Positions 35,080-43,487 of a stretch of DNA of 64,000 bases are shown here, piece by piece (the first letter of the stretch is position 1; the number at the start of each line of letters is the position of its first letter). The stretch comes from Streptomyces sp. YIM 130001. GTDB lineage: Bacteria; Actinomycetota; Actinomycetes; Streptomycetales; Streptomycetaceae. Location of the stretch: assembly GCF_003574445.1 (NCBI RefSeq), contig NZ_KZ984553.1, positions 345,400 to 409,399 of the forward strand, in the 5' to 3' direction. Both the position numbers and the translations under genes were made by a program. The notes under the pieces were generated by a model that worked only from the letters and a program-made list of their open reading frames with translations, searched no databases and was not told where the DNA came from.

Positions 35080-35679
35080 GAGTAAATTCCTATGGCACTC
35101 GGTCGGTTGTTGTGCGGAACCGCGACGGCGACGGTGGGGGTTCGAGCTGCTCCACACGAGTCGTCGGCCGAGTTTCTCCAGCAGACCTTCCCGCACCCAG
35201 GTGGCCTGGGGCTCATGCCCCTGGGAAGCCAGTCTCCGCGCGAGGTCGATGGTTTCCAGTTGCCGGTCGATCACGGCGTCCACCACGCCGGCGGTTGTCG
35301 TGAGGCCGCCGTGGCAAATCACCTGGCCTTCACTGGGTGCGATGGCGCCGTCGGCCCACGTCGCGTCGTCCGGCGGCGTGAATCCTGTGGTCGCATCGTG
35401 ATAGTCGCGCAACAGCGGGGCGAAGGCTGGTAGCCCCTGGTCGTCCACCACCTTGGCCCAGCTCTGAGGCCCGGACTCTCCGTTTATGAAGGTGAGTACC
35501 TCCCGGCCCTGGTCATCAGATCCCAGGGCGCGGGGCGCGTAGGGAAAGCCCACCGCTTCCAGATGCCTGAGCAACGCGGGCACCGTCGGTGCCCAGGGCT
35601 GGGCAGGGCGCCGGACCGTGTCGCCGACCCGCGCCACCACCCGATGGGGCTGATCCTGCGACGCCTCCTCGCTCGTCAT
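35080..35679 (-). pseudogene. Aminoglycoside-phosphotransferase-like gene with the catalytic centre deleted
   Basis: The start is normal for this Streptomyces family (VVARVGDTVRRPAQPWAPTV, VGFPYAPRALGSDDQGREVL) up to VICHGG at the position of the catalytic HGD motif. The sequence then jumps straight to the C-terminal part (STAGVVDAV equivalent TTTAGVVDAVIDRQLETID, GHEPQATWVREGLLEKL). About 50-60 residues with the HGDxxxxN and DxD motifs are missing, and after RLVWS the frame continues into unrelated sequence. The product cannot be an active kinase. Confidence 0.8.
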
Positions 35680-35840
35680 GCGCGGGACGCTACCGCTTCG
35701 CTGCTTCCCTCAGCCTCCCCATTGCAGAGAGTCGCAGATTGGCGGCCAGACGCCTCCCCGCCCAATGGCCGTCGTTGGGGAATTTCAGCTGGCCGCCAAC
35801 GCTGAGTGAGTGCCACGCAGAGCCTCTCGCTGCTGGTCGC

Positions 35841-36821
35841 TCACTCACCGGTACGGGCGTTGTAGGCGTCGGCCGCCCTCTCGTTCAGGGCGCTGCCCCA
35901 CGACTGGAGCGTGCTTCTCACAGGGCCATCGGGCGGTTCGACGTCAGCACCACGGCGCAAGGGCCGCTGTCCCATGGACGCCCTCGGCAGCAGTCGAGCC
36001 ACGACGCCATCGAGCCGTGTCACTGCGGCCGGCGCGAGACCATGAGCCAAATCGGCAGCACGAGCTGCGGGCGTCAGGACCAGGCGAGTGCGGCGCCTGA
36101 CCACCGCCTTGATGATGCGTTCCGCTGCCCGCTGCGCGTTCATGGAGATCACCGGCGCGCCCGCAAGGGCGGAGAACCAGCCGAACTCGCTGGTACGAGC
36201 CCCACCGAACTCGGCGTAGAGGTGCGATCCGGTCCGCATCAGCCCGGGGTAGACGGCGGTCACACTCACTCCGGAGGAGGCGGCTTCCGCGTGCAATCCC
36301 TCAGCAAGCACCCCGGTCGCGGCCTTCGCGCTGGCGTAGGGAAGCAGGTGGGGCACACCAAGGAGTCCGCCCACCGACGAGATCAGGGCCAGGCGACCGC
36401 CGGGCTCACTCTCTCTGAGGTAGGGAAGCGCCTCCAAGGAGGTGTGCACGGCCCCCATGAACATGGTGTTTATGGCATCCCTGAACTCGGTGGCCCCGAT
36501 GGCTTCCAACGGGGCCACCTGGATGATCCCGGCGTTGGCGATGACGATGTCTGGTCCACCGCAGGTGTCGTGGGCGGCCCGGAACATATGGTGAACGGCC
36601 CTTTGGTCCCGCACGTCACAGACGGCCGTGTGGATGACTGCGGCGGGCCTGCGGTGCCACAGCTTCTGCTGCGCCGATGCGAGCTCGTCGGCGTCGCGGG
36701 CGGTGATGGTCACCGTGCTGCCCCGGGCGGCAAGCCGGTCGGCCATGAGCAGGCCCAGGCCCCTGGACCCACCCGTAACGACTGCGGTCAGTCCCGAGAG
36801 AGACTCTGCGGAGTGCGACAT
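35841..36821 (-). CDS. Short-chain dehydrogenase/reductase (SDR)
   Basis: This 326-residue SDR has TGGSRGLG near residue 16 (cofactor loop), IANAGII, catalytic Ser in LISSVGGLLG and YASAKAA. The C-terminal 80 residues extend beyond the classical fold (VVRRRTRLVLTPAARAADLA), as in membrane-associated or stress-type SDRs. Substrate unknown. Confidence 0.88.
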   Translation of the reverse strand: MSHSAESLSGLTAVVTGGSRGLGLLMADRLAARGSTVTITARDADELASAQQKLWHRRPAAVIHTAVCDVRDQRAVHHMFRAAHDTCGGPDIVIANAGIIQVAPLEAIGATEFRDAINTMFMGAVHTSLEALPYLRESEPGGRLALISSVGGLLGVPHLLPYASAKAATGVLAEGLHAEAASSGVSVTAVYPGLMRTGSHLYAEFGGARTSEFGWFSALAGAPVISMNAQRAAERIIKAVVRRRTRLVLTPAARAADLAHGLAPAAVTRLDGVVARLLPRASMGQRPLRRGADVEPPDGPVRSTLQSWGSALNERAADAYNARTGE

Positions 36822-36974
36822 AAGCGTCCTGCTTCCTTGATCGCCCCGTCCTGCCCGCTCCTCCTGGAAGATCTGGTGCGTCGTGAGCCCGTCTGACCGC
36901 GGCCCGCACTCGCTCTACGGCGTCGGTACGAACCGACCTGGGCAAAACGGGTGGCCGGCCGGGGCGGCGTAGAC

Positions 36975-37152
36975 ACTGGTCCGTGGCGAACGGATGCCTA
37001 CTCGTGTGTCCGCGCCTGAAACGCTCCTCCGCGCGACCACGCCCTTTTTCGTGCTCGCCTTCGGCCCGCAGGGACTTATCGCGTAGGGCTATGCCATCGG
37101 CCTCCTTCCTCCGCCCCAGCACCTGCTCAATTTTTGCTTTTACCCAACCCAT
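36975..37152 (-). pseudogene. CsbD-like stress protein, probably frameshifted at its end
   Basis: The first 45 residues (VKAKIEQVLGRRKEADG, DKSLRAEGEHEKGRGRAEER) fit the CsbD family of small, highly charged general-stress proteins. AGGAGAGG lies 9 nt upstream of the ATG. No stop occurs where the 55-70-residue family members end; the frame runs on as unrelated sequence into the neighbouring SDR gene. An indel near the natural end is the simplest explanation. Confidence 0.55.
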
Positions 37153-37521
37153 CCGCCAACACCTCTCCTGTCCGGACTTCGGTCGGCCTTCGTGTTACCG
37201 AGTCCCCCCATCGAGGCCTCCCACGCAGAACGCGGTTCACGCGGGGATGTCCGCAGGCCCGTACCCCGCCCCACAAGCCGGAGGGGAAGTGAATCCTCAT
37301 CGGGTCGAAGCGGCTCGACCAGCCGACTCGGCCTGCTGTCCCGCGAGCGGCATGCGACGTTCTCCCCGTGGTGGGAGCGCCATGCATCGAAGCGGTCGTT
37401 GGCGTAGGTCGCCGATACGCACGCCGCCCTGTCCGCTGCAACAGCCGGACGATGGCGGGCCCGGCCTTCTGGCCCCGGGGAAGGCGCAGTTCAGCGTCCG
37501 GATGTTCGCACCAGCGTGACT
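37153..37521. other. Gene-free region between LigD polymerase and CsbD-like genes
   Basis: No recognisable gene on either strand. It contains a GGGTAC on the minus strand near 37260 but without a fitting -35 box. Confidence 0.4.
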
Positions 37522-38427
37522 CTATGCCAGTGCCCGCAGGCGTCGGCTCGCCGCGGTCACGCCGCGTCCACGACGCGCGAGCCCCTCCAGGGGATCCCTG
37601 TCGAGGCGGTCGCCGAGGTCGGTCACCGCCCACCGACGGGCTGTCAGCTCAGAGTCGTCCAGTTCATCCCAGCCCAACGGCACCGCTACGGGGGCGCCCG
37701 GCCTGGCCCTCACGGCAAACGGAGCGACCACGGTCTGGGCGTAGCCGTTACGCGCGACATCCAGATACAGTCGTCCCTTGCGGGCCTCCTTGCGGGGCTC
37801 GGTCGTCAGCTCCTCCGCATGCCGAGCCGCCAGCGTTTCCGCGGCAGCGCGGGCGAACGCAAGCACGTCATCCACGTCATCACGCCGATTCAGCGGAACG
37901 ACCACGTGCAGACCACGTGAGCCCGTGGTCATCAGGCCCGAGGGAAGGTCCAGCTCAACGAGCAGGTCGTACAGACGGTGCGCTGCACGGCGCACGGGCT
38001 CGAAGTCCTCGGCGGGCGGGTCGAGGTCGAAGACCAGGCGGTCGGGGCGGCGCGGCCGGTCAGCGCGGCTCAGCCAGCGATGGGGGGTTATGCATGCCTG
38101 GCTCGCGAGATAGACCAAGGTCGCTGTGTCGTCACAGACCACATGCGTCACCTCGCCGCCCTCCTTGGGCACCGTGCTGCGATGGATCCAGTCGGGGAAG
38201 TAGTCGGAGATCTCCTTCTGGTAGAACCGGTCTCCGTCGATGCCGTCCGGCATTCGCTCGAGCATCAGAGGCCTGCCGCGCAGTTCGGGCAGCATGCGCG
38301 GTGCCACTCGCCGGTAGTGCTCGGCGAGATCCGCCTTGGTGACGCTGTCTTGCGGGAACAACTTCTTGTCGGCCCGCTTCACGTTGACCTTGCGTCGTCC
38401 GACCCGTAGTTCGACGTCTGGGCTCAC
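37522..38427 (-). CDS. ligD: LigD polymerase/primase domain protein (NHEJ)
   Basis: This 301-residue stand-alone LigD polymerase-type domain (archaeo-eukaryotic primase fold) has DRLVFDLDPPAEDFEPVRRA carrying the catalytic Asp-x-Asp, GLHVVVPLNRRDDVDDV, and the RLYLDVARNGYAQTVVAPFA block with the third acidic residue. In non-homologous end joining it fills gaps and adds ribonucleotides at broken ends. The ligase and nuclease domains are not fused; they must be elsewhere. Ku is encoded 15.5 kb away in this window. Confidence 0.92.
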   Translation of the reverse strand: MSPDVELRVGRRKVNVKRADKKLFPQDSVTKADLAEHYRRVAPRMLPELRGRPLMLERMPDGIDGDRFYQKEISDYFPDWIHRSTVPKEGGEVTHVVCDDTATLVYLASQACITPHRWLSRADRPRRPDRLVFDLDPPAEDFEPVRRAAHRLYDLLVELDLPSGLMTTGSRGLHVVVPLNRRDDVDDVLAFARAAAETLAARHAEELTTEPRKEARKGRLYLDVARNGYAQTVVAPFAVRARPGAPVAVPLGWDELDDSELTARRWAVTDLGDRLDRDPLEGLARRGRGVTAASRRLRALA

Positions 38428-38488
38428 GTCACCGCCTCCATCGCACCGGTGCTGTCATTGCCTCTACGCCCTTGCGCCCCTGACCGGA

Positions 38489-39370
38489 TCAAGGCAGCGG
38501 CGTGCCCCCGGTGGCGTTCATGATCTCCGCGGTGATGAAGCTCGCGTGCTCCGAGGCCAGGAACACATACGCGGGCGCCATCTCCGCGGGCTGCGCCGGC
38601 CGCCCCATCGGCGCCTGCTTGCCGAACTTCTTGGTGTCCGGCAGCGTGGCCGGGATCAACGGCGTCCACACCGGTCCCGGTGCGACGGCGTTGACGCGGA
38701 TTCCGTCCTCGACCAGCATCTGCGCGAGGCCCTGGGTGAACGTCACGATGGCGCCCTTGGTCATGGCGTAGTCGAGCAGGTGAGGGCTCGGCTTGTAGGC
38801 CTGCACCGACGTGGTGTTGATGATCGACCCACCGGAGGGAATGTGCGGCACGGCCATCTTGCACAGCCAGAACATGCCGTACAGATTCGTGCGCACGACG
38901 CGGTCGAACTGCTCTGTGGAGATCTCCGCGATGCCCTCAGGCTGAGACATCTGATACGCCGCGTTGTTCACCAGTACATCGATGCGTCCGAATTCCGCCA
39001 CGGCCCTCTCCACCAGCCGACGGCACTGTTCCTCCTGCCGGACGTCGCACGGCACTGCCAGTCCGCGCCGCCCCGACTTCTCCACGAGGCGGACCGTCTC
39101 CTGTGCGTCCTCCCCCTCCGCGGGCAGGTAGGTGAACAGCACATCCGCTCCCTCGCGGGCGTAGGCCAGCGCAACAGCCCTCCCAATGCCGGAGTCGCCG
39201 CCGGTCACGACCGCCGCGCGGTTCCGCAGGAGCCCGCTCCCCCGGTAGGACTCCTCACCATGGTCGGGAGACGGGTCCATCGGGCCGCTCCAGCCCGGCG
39301 GGTCCTGGTCCTGCTGAGCGAATTCCGGCTGCGGATGCTTCGTCGTCGGGTCCTGCGGAGTGTCGCCCAT
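38489..39370 (-). CDS. Short-chain dehydrogenase/reductase, general-stress YhdF/YdaD type
   Basis: The protein has 293 residues. A 45-residue N-terminal extension rich in Pro/Asp/Gln (KHPQPEFAQQDQDPPG) precedes the Rossmann start TGGDSGIGRAVA. VNNAAYQM, INTTSVQAY and DYAMTKGA give the active-site Asn, Ser, Tyr and Lys. The extension and the GGDSGIG form are characteristic of the stress-induced YhdF/YdaD subgroup. A second member lies at 56.3 kb. Confidence 0.9.
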   Translation of the reverse strand: MGDTPQDPTTKHPQPEFAQQDQDPPGWSGPMDPSPDHGEESYRGSGLLRNRAAVVTGGDSGIGRAVALAYAREGADVLFTYLPAEGEDAQETVRLVEKSGRRGLAVPCDVRQEEQCRRLVERAVAEFGRIDVLVNNAAYQMSQPEGIAEISTEQFDRVVRTNLYGMFWLCKMAVPHIPSGGSIINTTSVQAYKPSPHLLDYAMTKGAIVTFTQGLAQMLVEDGIRVNAVAPGPVWTPLIPATLPDTKKFGKQAPMGRPAQPAEMAPAYVFLASEHASFITAEIMNATGGTPLP

Positions 39371-39544
39371 CGGTGCTGTTCCTTCCTCGGATCCACTCTC
39401 CCCAGACTGCGCCGCACCTCCCGGAGGCCCGAACGATCACCACCCGCGGTGGCCCGCCCGTGCGCACGCAGGTCATCGGAGCATCGGGTGTCCCGCGATC
39501 CGCAGTCCCACACATGCGAAAGAGGTATTCCACTGCCCTCCGGG

Positions 39545-39609
39545 CACACCTGGAGAGGGCAGGTGGCGCCCTCACCACCGCCGATGCCACCACCGAGGCG
39601 GAAACCTAG
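39545..39609 (+). pseudogene. 3' fragment of a dps gene
   Basis: The reading AHLERAGGALTTADATTEAE before TAG matches the C-terminus of the dps gene at 24.8 kb (THLETAGGTLTTSDATTEVE) at about four bases in five. Nothing upstream belongs to dps. It faces the gvpK 3' end. Confidence 0.75.
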
Positions 39610-39679
39610 CGTCAGTCCTCGGGACGGTGAGCCCTTGAACCACTCTCTCGGTACTGGCATGACCGCGGCACCACTGATG

Positions 39680-39958
39680 TCAGTCGCGGGGCAGGAGGGA
39701 CCCCAGGGGGCCGAGGTCCAGATTGAGGTCCTCGGGCCGTACGCCGTGCTGGTCGCAGAGCTCCTGCATGCGTTGGTCGAGCAGCATCAGGGTGGTCCCG
39801 ATCTCCTCGAGCTTGTCGTCGCTGAGTCCGCCCTGCTCGACCCGGCGGATGGCCTGCCGTTCCATCAGCTGGCGCAGCAACTCGACCACGGTGAGCACGA
39901 GTGCGACCAAGTCGCGGCCCATCTTCTCGGAATCCAGGTCGACACGTGAGCCGGTCAC
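39680..39958 (-). CDS. gvpK: Gas vesicle protein GvpK
   Basis: The protein has 92 residues from a GTG that overlaps the gvpS stop (GTGA). The sequence VALVLTVVELLRQLMERQAI, RRVEQGGLSDDKLEEIG and LMLLDQRMQEL is the helical GvpK core. GvpK is an accessory factor for gas-vesicle formation. It is the last gene of the operon, and its 3' end is the part duplicated at 24.86 kb. Confidence 0.93.
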   Translation of the reverse strand: MTGSRVDLDSEKMGRDLVALVLTVVELLRQLMERQAIRRVEQGGLSDDKLEEIGTTLMLLDQRMQELCDQHGVRPEDLNLDLGPLGSLLPRD

Positions 39959-40182
39959 AGCGGCCCCCCGTCGCGCCACGGTGCCGGCACACGCTCGTTG
40001 ACCGAGGACAACAGAGCATGCAGCGACAGCCGTACGAGCGGTACATCAGCGATGGCGATGACCAAGTCCCCACTGACCACCACTCCGGTCGCCAACACCC
40101 GGTCCAGCAGGTCCACGAGAGGGACGCCGATGGGACCGTTCAAGGGCTCCGGATTGTCCCAGGGCACCACTTGTCGTTCCAC
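39955..40182 (-). CDS. gvpS: GvpA/J-family gas vesicle protein GvpS
   Basis: This 75-residue single GvpA-like domain reads PLVDLLDRVLATGVVVSGDL, VIAIADVPLVRLSLHALL and SSVNERV. In the Streptomyces cluster the short GvpA homologue between gvpL and gvpK is named GvpS. It is 3 nt downstream of gvpL and overlaps gvpK by 4 nt. It is probably a minor shell or nucleation protein. Confidence 0.88.
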   Translation of the reverse strand: MERQVVPWDNPEPLNGPIGVPLVDLLDRVLATGVVVSGDLVIAIADVPLVRLSLHALLSSVNERVPAPWRDGGPL

Positions 40183-40185
40183 GGC

Positions 40186-41025
40186 TCACACCTCGCCGAC
40201 GAATGAGTAGGGAACCCATGGTCCGGACAGTTCGATCTGCGAGCCCGTGCGTTCCTTCAAGGCCGTAACAGTCCGCCTGAGGTCGTCCGCACGTTCCGTG
40301 GGGACCAGGTAGGTGGCATTGAGGACGTGGACGCGCTGGTCACCGGTGAGGGCCGCTCCATGCGTGCGGAGCCGGCGGGACGCCGCGGCGAGAGACCTGA
40401 GCTCGCTGTCGACCGACTCGGCGATGGTCATGGCTTCCTCACGACGCCGTTCACGCTGGTCCTGGGCGCCGCGCTTCCGGTTCAGATAGGCGAGGCCTGC
40501 GCCCGGCGCGGGGGACTCGCGCCGTTCGGCCGCGCGCATCGCGGGCTCGGGTGGGGGAGCGACGGGCTCGGGCGGGGCTTCCGGCTCGTACACCTTCACG
40601 CCCCACTCGGTGTGGTGCGCGATGCGCTTCAGGGCGCTGTGGAAGCGCGCCGCCTCGTCGTCGAGCACGTGGCGGGCCCGCTCGTCGTCGTGGTACAGCG
40701 TGGCGAGGGGCAGCGGTACGGCGGGACTGCGGGCGGCGGCAGCGGACACCACGTCGTGGTGGGCCCGTGCGTAACGCTCGATCTCCGCCTGGTCGGAGAG
40801 CCGAAGCTGCCATGCCTCGTCCGTGAAGTCGGCCGCCGGCACGGTCTGGACGACGGCCGTCAGGGTTTCGGAGGCCAACAGACGCACCTCCTGACCTCCG
40901 GGCATGCCCACGAGGCCGGTGAGGTCCGCTGAGTGGGTGGCGCGGGTGCTGCGGCACACGGCGAACACATACGTGGAGTCTGACTCGCGGGCCTGCGCCC
41001 GGGGACCCGGGCCGGGGTGCGTCAT
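40186..41025 (-). CDS. gvpL: Gas vesicle protein GvpL (GvpF/L family)
   Basis: The protein has 279 residues. STYVFAVCRS at the start, VPLPLATLYHDDERARHVLD, WGVKVYEP and the end LNATYLVPTERADDLRRTV are GvpF/L-family landmarks. An insertion of about 40 Pro/Glu-rich residues (PEPVAPPPEPAMRAAERRES) sits in the middle, as in Streptomyces GvpL. Its start overlaps the gvpJ stop by 4 nt. GvpF/L proteins bind the shell protein during assembly. Confidence 0.92.
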   Translation of the reverse strand: MTHPGPGPRAQARESDSTYVFAVCRSTRATHSADLTGLVGMPGGQEVRLLASETLTAVVQTVPAADFTDEAWQLRLSDQAEIERYARAHHDVVSAAAARSPAVPLPLATLYHDDERARHVLDDEAARFHSALKRIAHHTEWGVKVYEPEAPPEPVAPPPEPAMRAAERRESPAPGAGLAYLNRKRGAQDQRERRREEAMTIAESVDSELRSLAAASRRLRTHGAALTGDQRVHVLNATYLVPTERADDLRRTVTALKERTGSQIELSGPWVPYSFVGEV

Positions 41026-41414
41026 GTCTGCCGCCTCTCCTTCGTCTCGCCCGTGGCGCCGTCAGCGGCGTCTTCGTCGGTGCCCGTGTCCGTGCGGGCG
41101 TTCGGTGCCGCTTCGAGGGCTTCCAGGCGCTTGCGCAGGTCCCGGTTCTCCTCCTCGAGCGCGTTGCCTGCCGCGCGCGAACTCAGCGCCGGATCCGTCT
41201 CCCACCAGTCGATGCCGGCCTTCTTCGCGGTGTCGACGGACGCGACGAAGAGTCGAAGGCGGATGGTGAGCAGTTCGATGTCGAGGAGGTCGATCTTGAT
41301 GTCACCGGCGATGACGATGCCTTTGTCGAGGACGCGCTCGAGGATGTCGGCCAGATTGGTGGTGGCAGGGCCGGGAACAGGTTGCCCTCCCGTGCGGAAG
41401 TCCAGGTCAGTCAC
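41022..41414 (-). CDS. gvpJ: GvpA-family gas vesicle protein GvpJ
   Basis: This 130-residue protein has a GvpA-like domain at about residues 18-75 (NLADILERVLDKGIVIAGDI, DLLDIELLTIRLRLFVASVD), then a charged coiled coil (NALEEENRDLRKRLEALEAA) and an acidic tail. It overlaps gvpZ and gvpL by 4 nt each, so it is translationally coupled to both. GvpJ is a minor shell or tip protein in other systems. Confidence 0.92.
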   Translation of the reverse strand: MTDLDFRTGGQPVPGPATTNLADILERVLDKGIVIAGDIKIDLLDIELLTIRLRLFVASVDTAKKAGIDWWETDPALSSRAAGNALEEENRDLRKRLEALEAAPNARTDTGTDEDAADGATGETKERRQT

Positions 41415-42535
41415 CGCGCCGCCCCCGTACGACGCTTACGGCTCGGACGCTTCGGAGCGGGAGGCTCTTCCTCTTCCTCATCTCCCTCATCCTCGTCGGT
41501 CGCGTCGTCATCGTCCTCCTCCTCGCCTTCTTCCTCGTCCTCGTCCTCGTCGTCGTCCTCTTCGGTCTCGTCTTCGGTCTCGTCTTCTGCTTCGTCGTCG
41601 TCGAGTCCGTCGTCCTCGGCCTCTTCGGAGTCGTCGTCCGCCGGCTCGTCCTCCCGGTCGTCGTCCTCTTCGGCCTCCTCCCGTTCGACGGCGTCCTCGT
41701 GGGACTCGACCACTTCACCGTCCCGGATCTCGCCGCGCCAGCCTTCGGGCTCTTCCTCGGTGAGCGTGACGTAGCGCTGGAAGTGCTTGAAGTCCAGCCG
41801 TATGCGGCGGCCTTGGGCGCGCCAGAGATTGCCGGTCTTCTCGAAGAATCCGGACGGGTAGTACTCCACCACGAGGACGATCCGCGTCAGATTCGGCGCC
41901 AATTCATGGAAGCTGACTGCGCCCCGCGTGGAACCCTTGGCTCCCTCGGAGGTCCACACGATCCGGTCGTCCGGGACTTGCTCCTGCACCGTGGCCTTGA
42001 AGCCACGCGAGGAGGGGCCGATCTTGACCTTCCAGTTACTCTCGACCTCGTCGCTCGTCGAGACATCCTGGACGCCCTTGGCGAAGCTGCTGAACTGGTC
42101 GTACTGCGTCCAAGCATCGTAGGCAGTGCGCAACGGAACGCCGACGTCGAGAACTTCGATGATGTTCATGAGCTTGCCACCGCCGGCCTTTCCCTTCCCG
42201 CCGCCCCCACCGCCCCCACCGCCCCCACCGCCCCCACCGCCGAGGGTGTCCTTCGCCTTGTCGACGATCGCGTCCTTGGCCCCCTTGGCCTTCTCCGACA
42301 CCAACGCCTTGACCGGGGATTCGCCTTTGAGCAGGCGTGACCCGATAGCGGGCAGCGATCCACCGTTCTCGGCCGCATCGCTCAACTTCCCTGTCAGGTC
42401 GGTGAGTTTGTCGCCCGCCTTCTCGGCCAGGTTCTCGATCTGCGCGGTGGCGAACTTGGACAGTTCCTCTTTGATGCGGTCGACTCCCGACTCCTCGGGA
42501 GCTTCGGCTTCATTGCTGTCGTTCTTTGCCATCAC
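41411..42535 (-). CDS. gvpZ: GvpZ, SRPBCC-domain gas vesicle cluster protein with acidic tail
   Basis: The protein has 374 residues. A helical N-terminal part (IKEELSKFATAQIENLAEKA) is joined by a run of 15 glycines to an SRPBCC/polyketide-cyclase-like domain (IIEVLDVGVPLRTAYDAWTQ to YVTLTEEEPEGW, about 125-265). The final 110 residues are almost all Glu and Asp with a short basic end. SRPBCC domains bind hydrophobic ligands; the role in gas vesicles is unknown. The tail is the mirror image of the Lys-rich GvpY tail. It is 3 nt after gvpY. Confidence 0.88.
   Translation of the reverse strand: MMAKNDSNEAEAPEESGVDRIKEELSKFATAQIENLAEKAGDKLTDLTGKLSDAAENGGSLPAIGSRLLKGESPVKALVSEKAKGAKDAIVDKAKDTLGGGGGGGGGGGGGGGKGKAGGGKLMNIIEVLDVGVPLRTAYDAWTQYDQFSSFAKGVQDVSTSDEVESNWKVKIGPSSRGFKATVQEQVPDDRIVWTSEGAKGSTRGAVSFHELAPNLTRIVLVVEYYPSGFFEKTGNLWRAQGRRIRLDFKHFQRYVTLTEEEPEGWRGEIRDGEVVESHEDAVEREEAEEDDDREDEPADDDSEEAEDDGLDDDEAEDETEDETEEDDDEDEDEEEGEEEDDDDATDEDEGDEEEEEPPAPKRPSRKRRTGAAR
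42201..42241. repeat. Minisatellite encoding the poly-glycine linker of GvpZ
   Basis: CCGCCCCCA is repeated four and a half times without change; it encodes Gly-Gly-Gly units on the minus strand. Copy number changes here would lengthen or shorten the linker by three residues without frameshift. Confidence 0.85.
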
Positions 42536-42538
42536 TGG

Positions 42539-43225
42539 TCACCTCCGCCGGTCCGCGCGCTTGGACGTCGCACGCTTCGCCGGCGTCGCCTTCTTGGCCG
42601 CCGATTTCTTGGTGGTCGACTTCTTCTTCGAGGCTGCCGACTTCTTGCCGGCGGATGTCTTCGTCGTCGACTTCCCCGCCGGCGCGGTCTTCTCGGCCGT
42701 GGGCTTCTGCTTCGGGGCGGCGGCCTTCTTTGCGGCCGCCTTCTTCGGCTTGTCGGCGGCCTTCTTCGGTGCGGCTGCCTTCTTGCCCGAGGGGGACTTC
42801 TTGGCCGGGGCCGGCTCCTCGGCCGGGGCGGCCGGCTCGTCCGCTTCCTCGTCCTCCTCGCCTTCGTCCTCGGGCTGGTCGTCCTCCTCCGGCTCCTCAT
42901 CAGGTTCCGGAGCCCCCGACAGTCGGGCGGTGCGTTCACCGATGGCGTCCGCCAGGCTGTACAAGCTCCGGTTGGCGCCCGCGGTCACGGCCTGGCGGCC
43001 GGCGCCGAGCACCTCCTCCCGGAGCTGTTCCTGCAAAGGCGCGAACTGGGGCATCTCGCCGAGCTTGCGCAAGCCCTGCGCGGCCATCTGCCGTGGCTCG
43101 AGAGCGAACCGCCGTCCCGCCAGATAGGTCGCGACGCTCAGGGCCAGCCGGCCCTTCTTCGTCCGGCCCAGCACATATCCGCCCACCACGGCTGACGCGA
43201 GGGCCACCTTGCTCTGGTTATCCAT
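42539..43225 (-). CDS. gvpY: GvpY, gas vesicle cluster protein with histone-like Lys/Ala tail
   Basis: The protein has 228 residues. The N-terminal 110 residues are a small helical domain with a hydrophobic start (VALASAVVGGYVLGRTKKG) and LREEVLGAGRQAVTAGANRS. An acidic spacer (EPDEEPEEDDQPEDEGEEDE) follows, then about 100 residues rich in Lys-Lys-Ala and Ala-Pro like bacterial H1/HU-type tails. The tail could bind nucleic acid or the acidic tail of GvpZ encoded next to it; that pairing is my inference. Confidence 0.88.
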   Translation of the reverse strand: MDNQSKVALASAVVGGYVLGRTKKGRLALSVATYLAGRRFALEPRQMAAQGLRKLGEMPQFAPLQEQLREEVLGAGRQAVTAGANRSLYSLADAIGERTARLSGAPEPDEEPEEDDQPEDEGEEDEEADEPAAPAEEPAPAKKSPSGKKAAAPKKAADKPKKAAAKKAAAPKQKPTAEKTAPAGKSTTKTSAGKKSAASKKKSTTKKSAAKKATPAKRATSKRADRRR

Positions 43226-43230
43226 GCCTG

Positions 43231-43485
43231 TCACCTTCTGTGGGTACGCTTCGGGCCGGTCCGCGCGGCATGCAGCCGGTCGAGCAACCGCTCCTCTTCC
43301 GCTTCGAACTCCTCCAGATCGAGGTGGCCTTCGTCGAGCTCCCGGTTCAGCGCGGCGAGCTGGGCGCGAATCACCCCGGGGTCGTACAGCTCGCGCTCGG
43401 CAGCGTCCTGCAGCCGTTCGGCGATCCACGCCACACCGCGCACGGGGGCCAGCGGCAGCAGAAGTACTCCGGAGATCAGCCCCAT
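43231..43485 (-). CDS. gvpG: Gas vesicle protein GvpG
   Basis: This 84-residue protein starts MGLISGVLLLPLAPVRGVAW and continues IAERLQDAAERELYDPGVIR and ELDEGHLDLEEFEAEEERLL, the GvpG family signature. It starts 2 nt after the gvpF stop. GvpG is an assembly accessory protein. Confidence 0.93.
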   Translation of the reverse strand: MGLISGVLLLPLAPVRGVAWIAERLQDAAERELYDPGVIRAQLAALNRELDEGHLDLEEFEAEEERLLDRLHAARTGPKRTHRR

Positions 43486-43487
43486 GG

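Noticed and set aside
37255..37300. Minus-strand GGGTAC as a sigma-B promoter for the CsbD-like gene
   Set aside because: The bases at the -35 positions do not fit GNNT at any allowed spacing.
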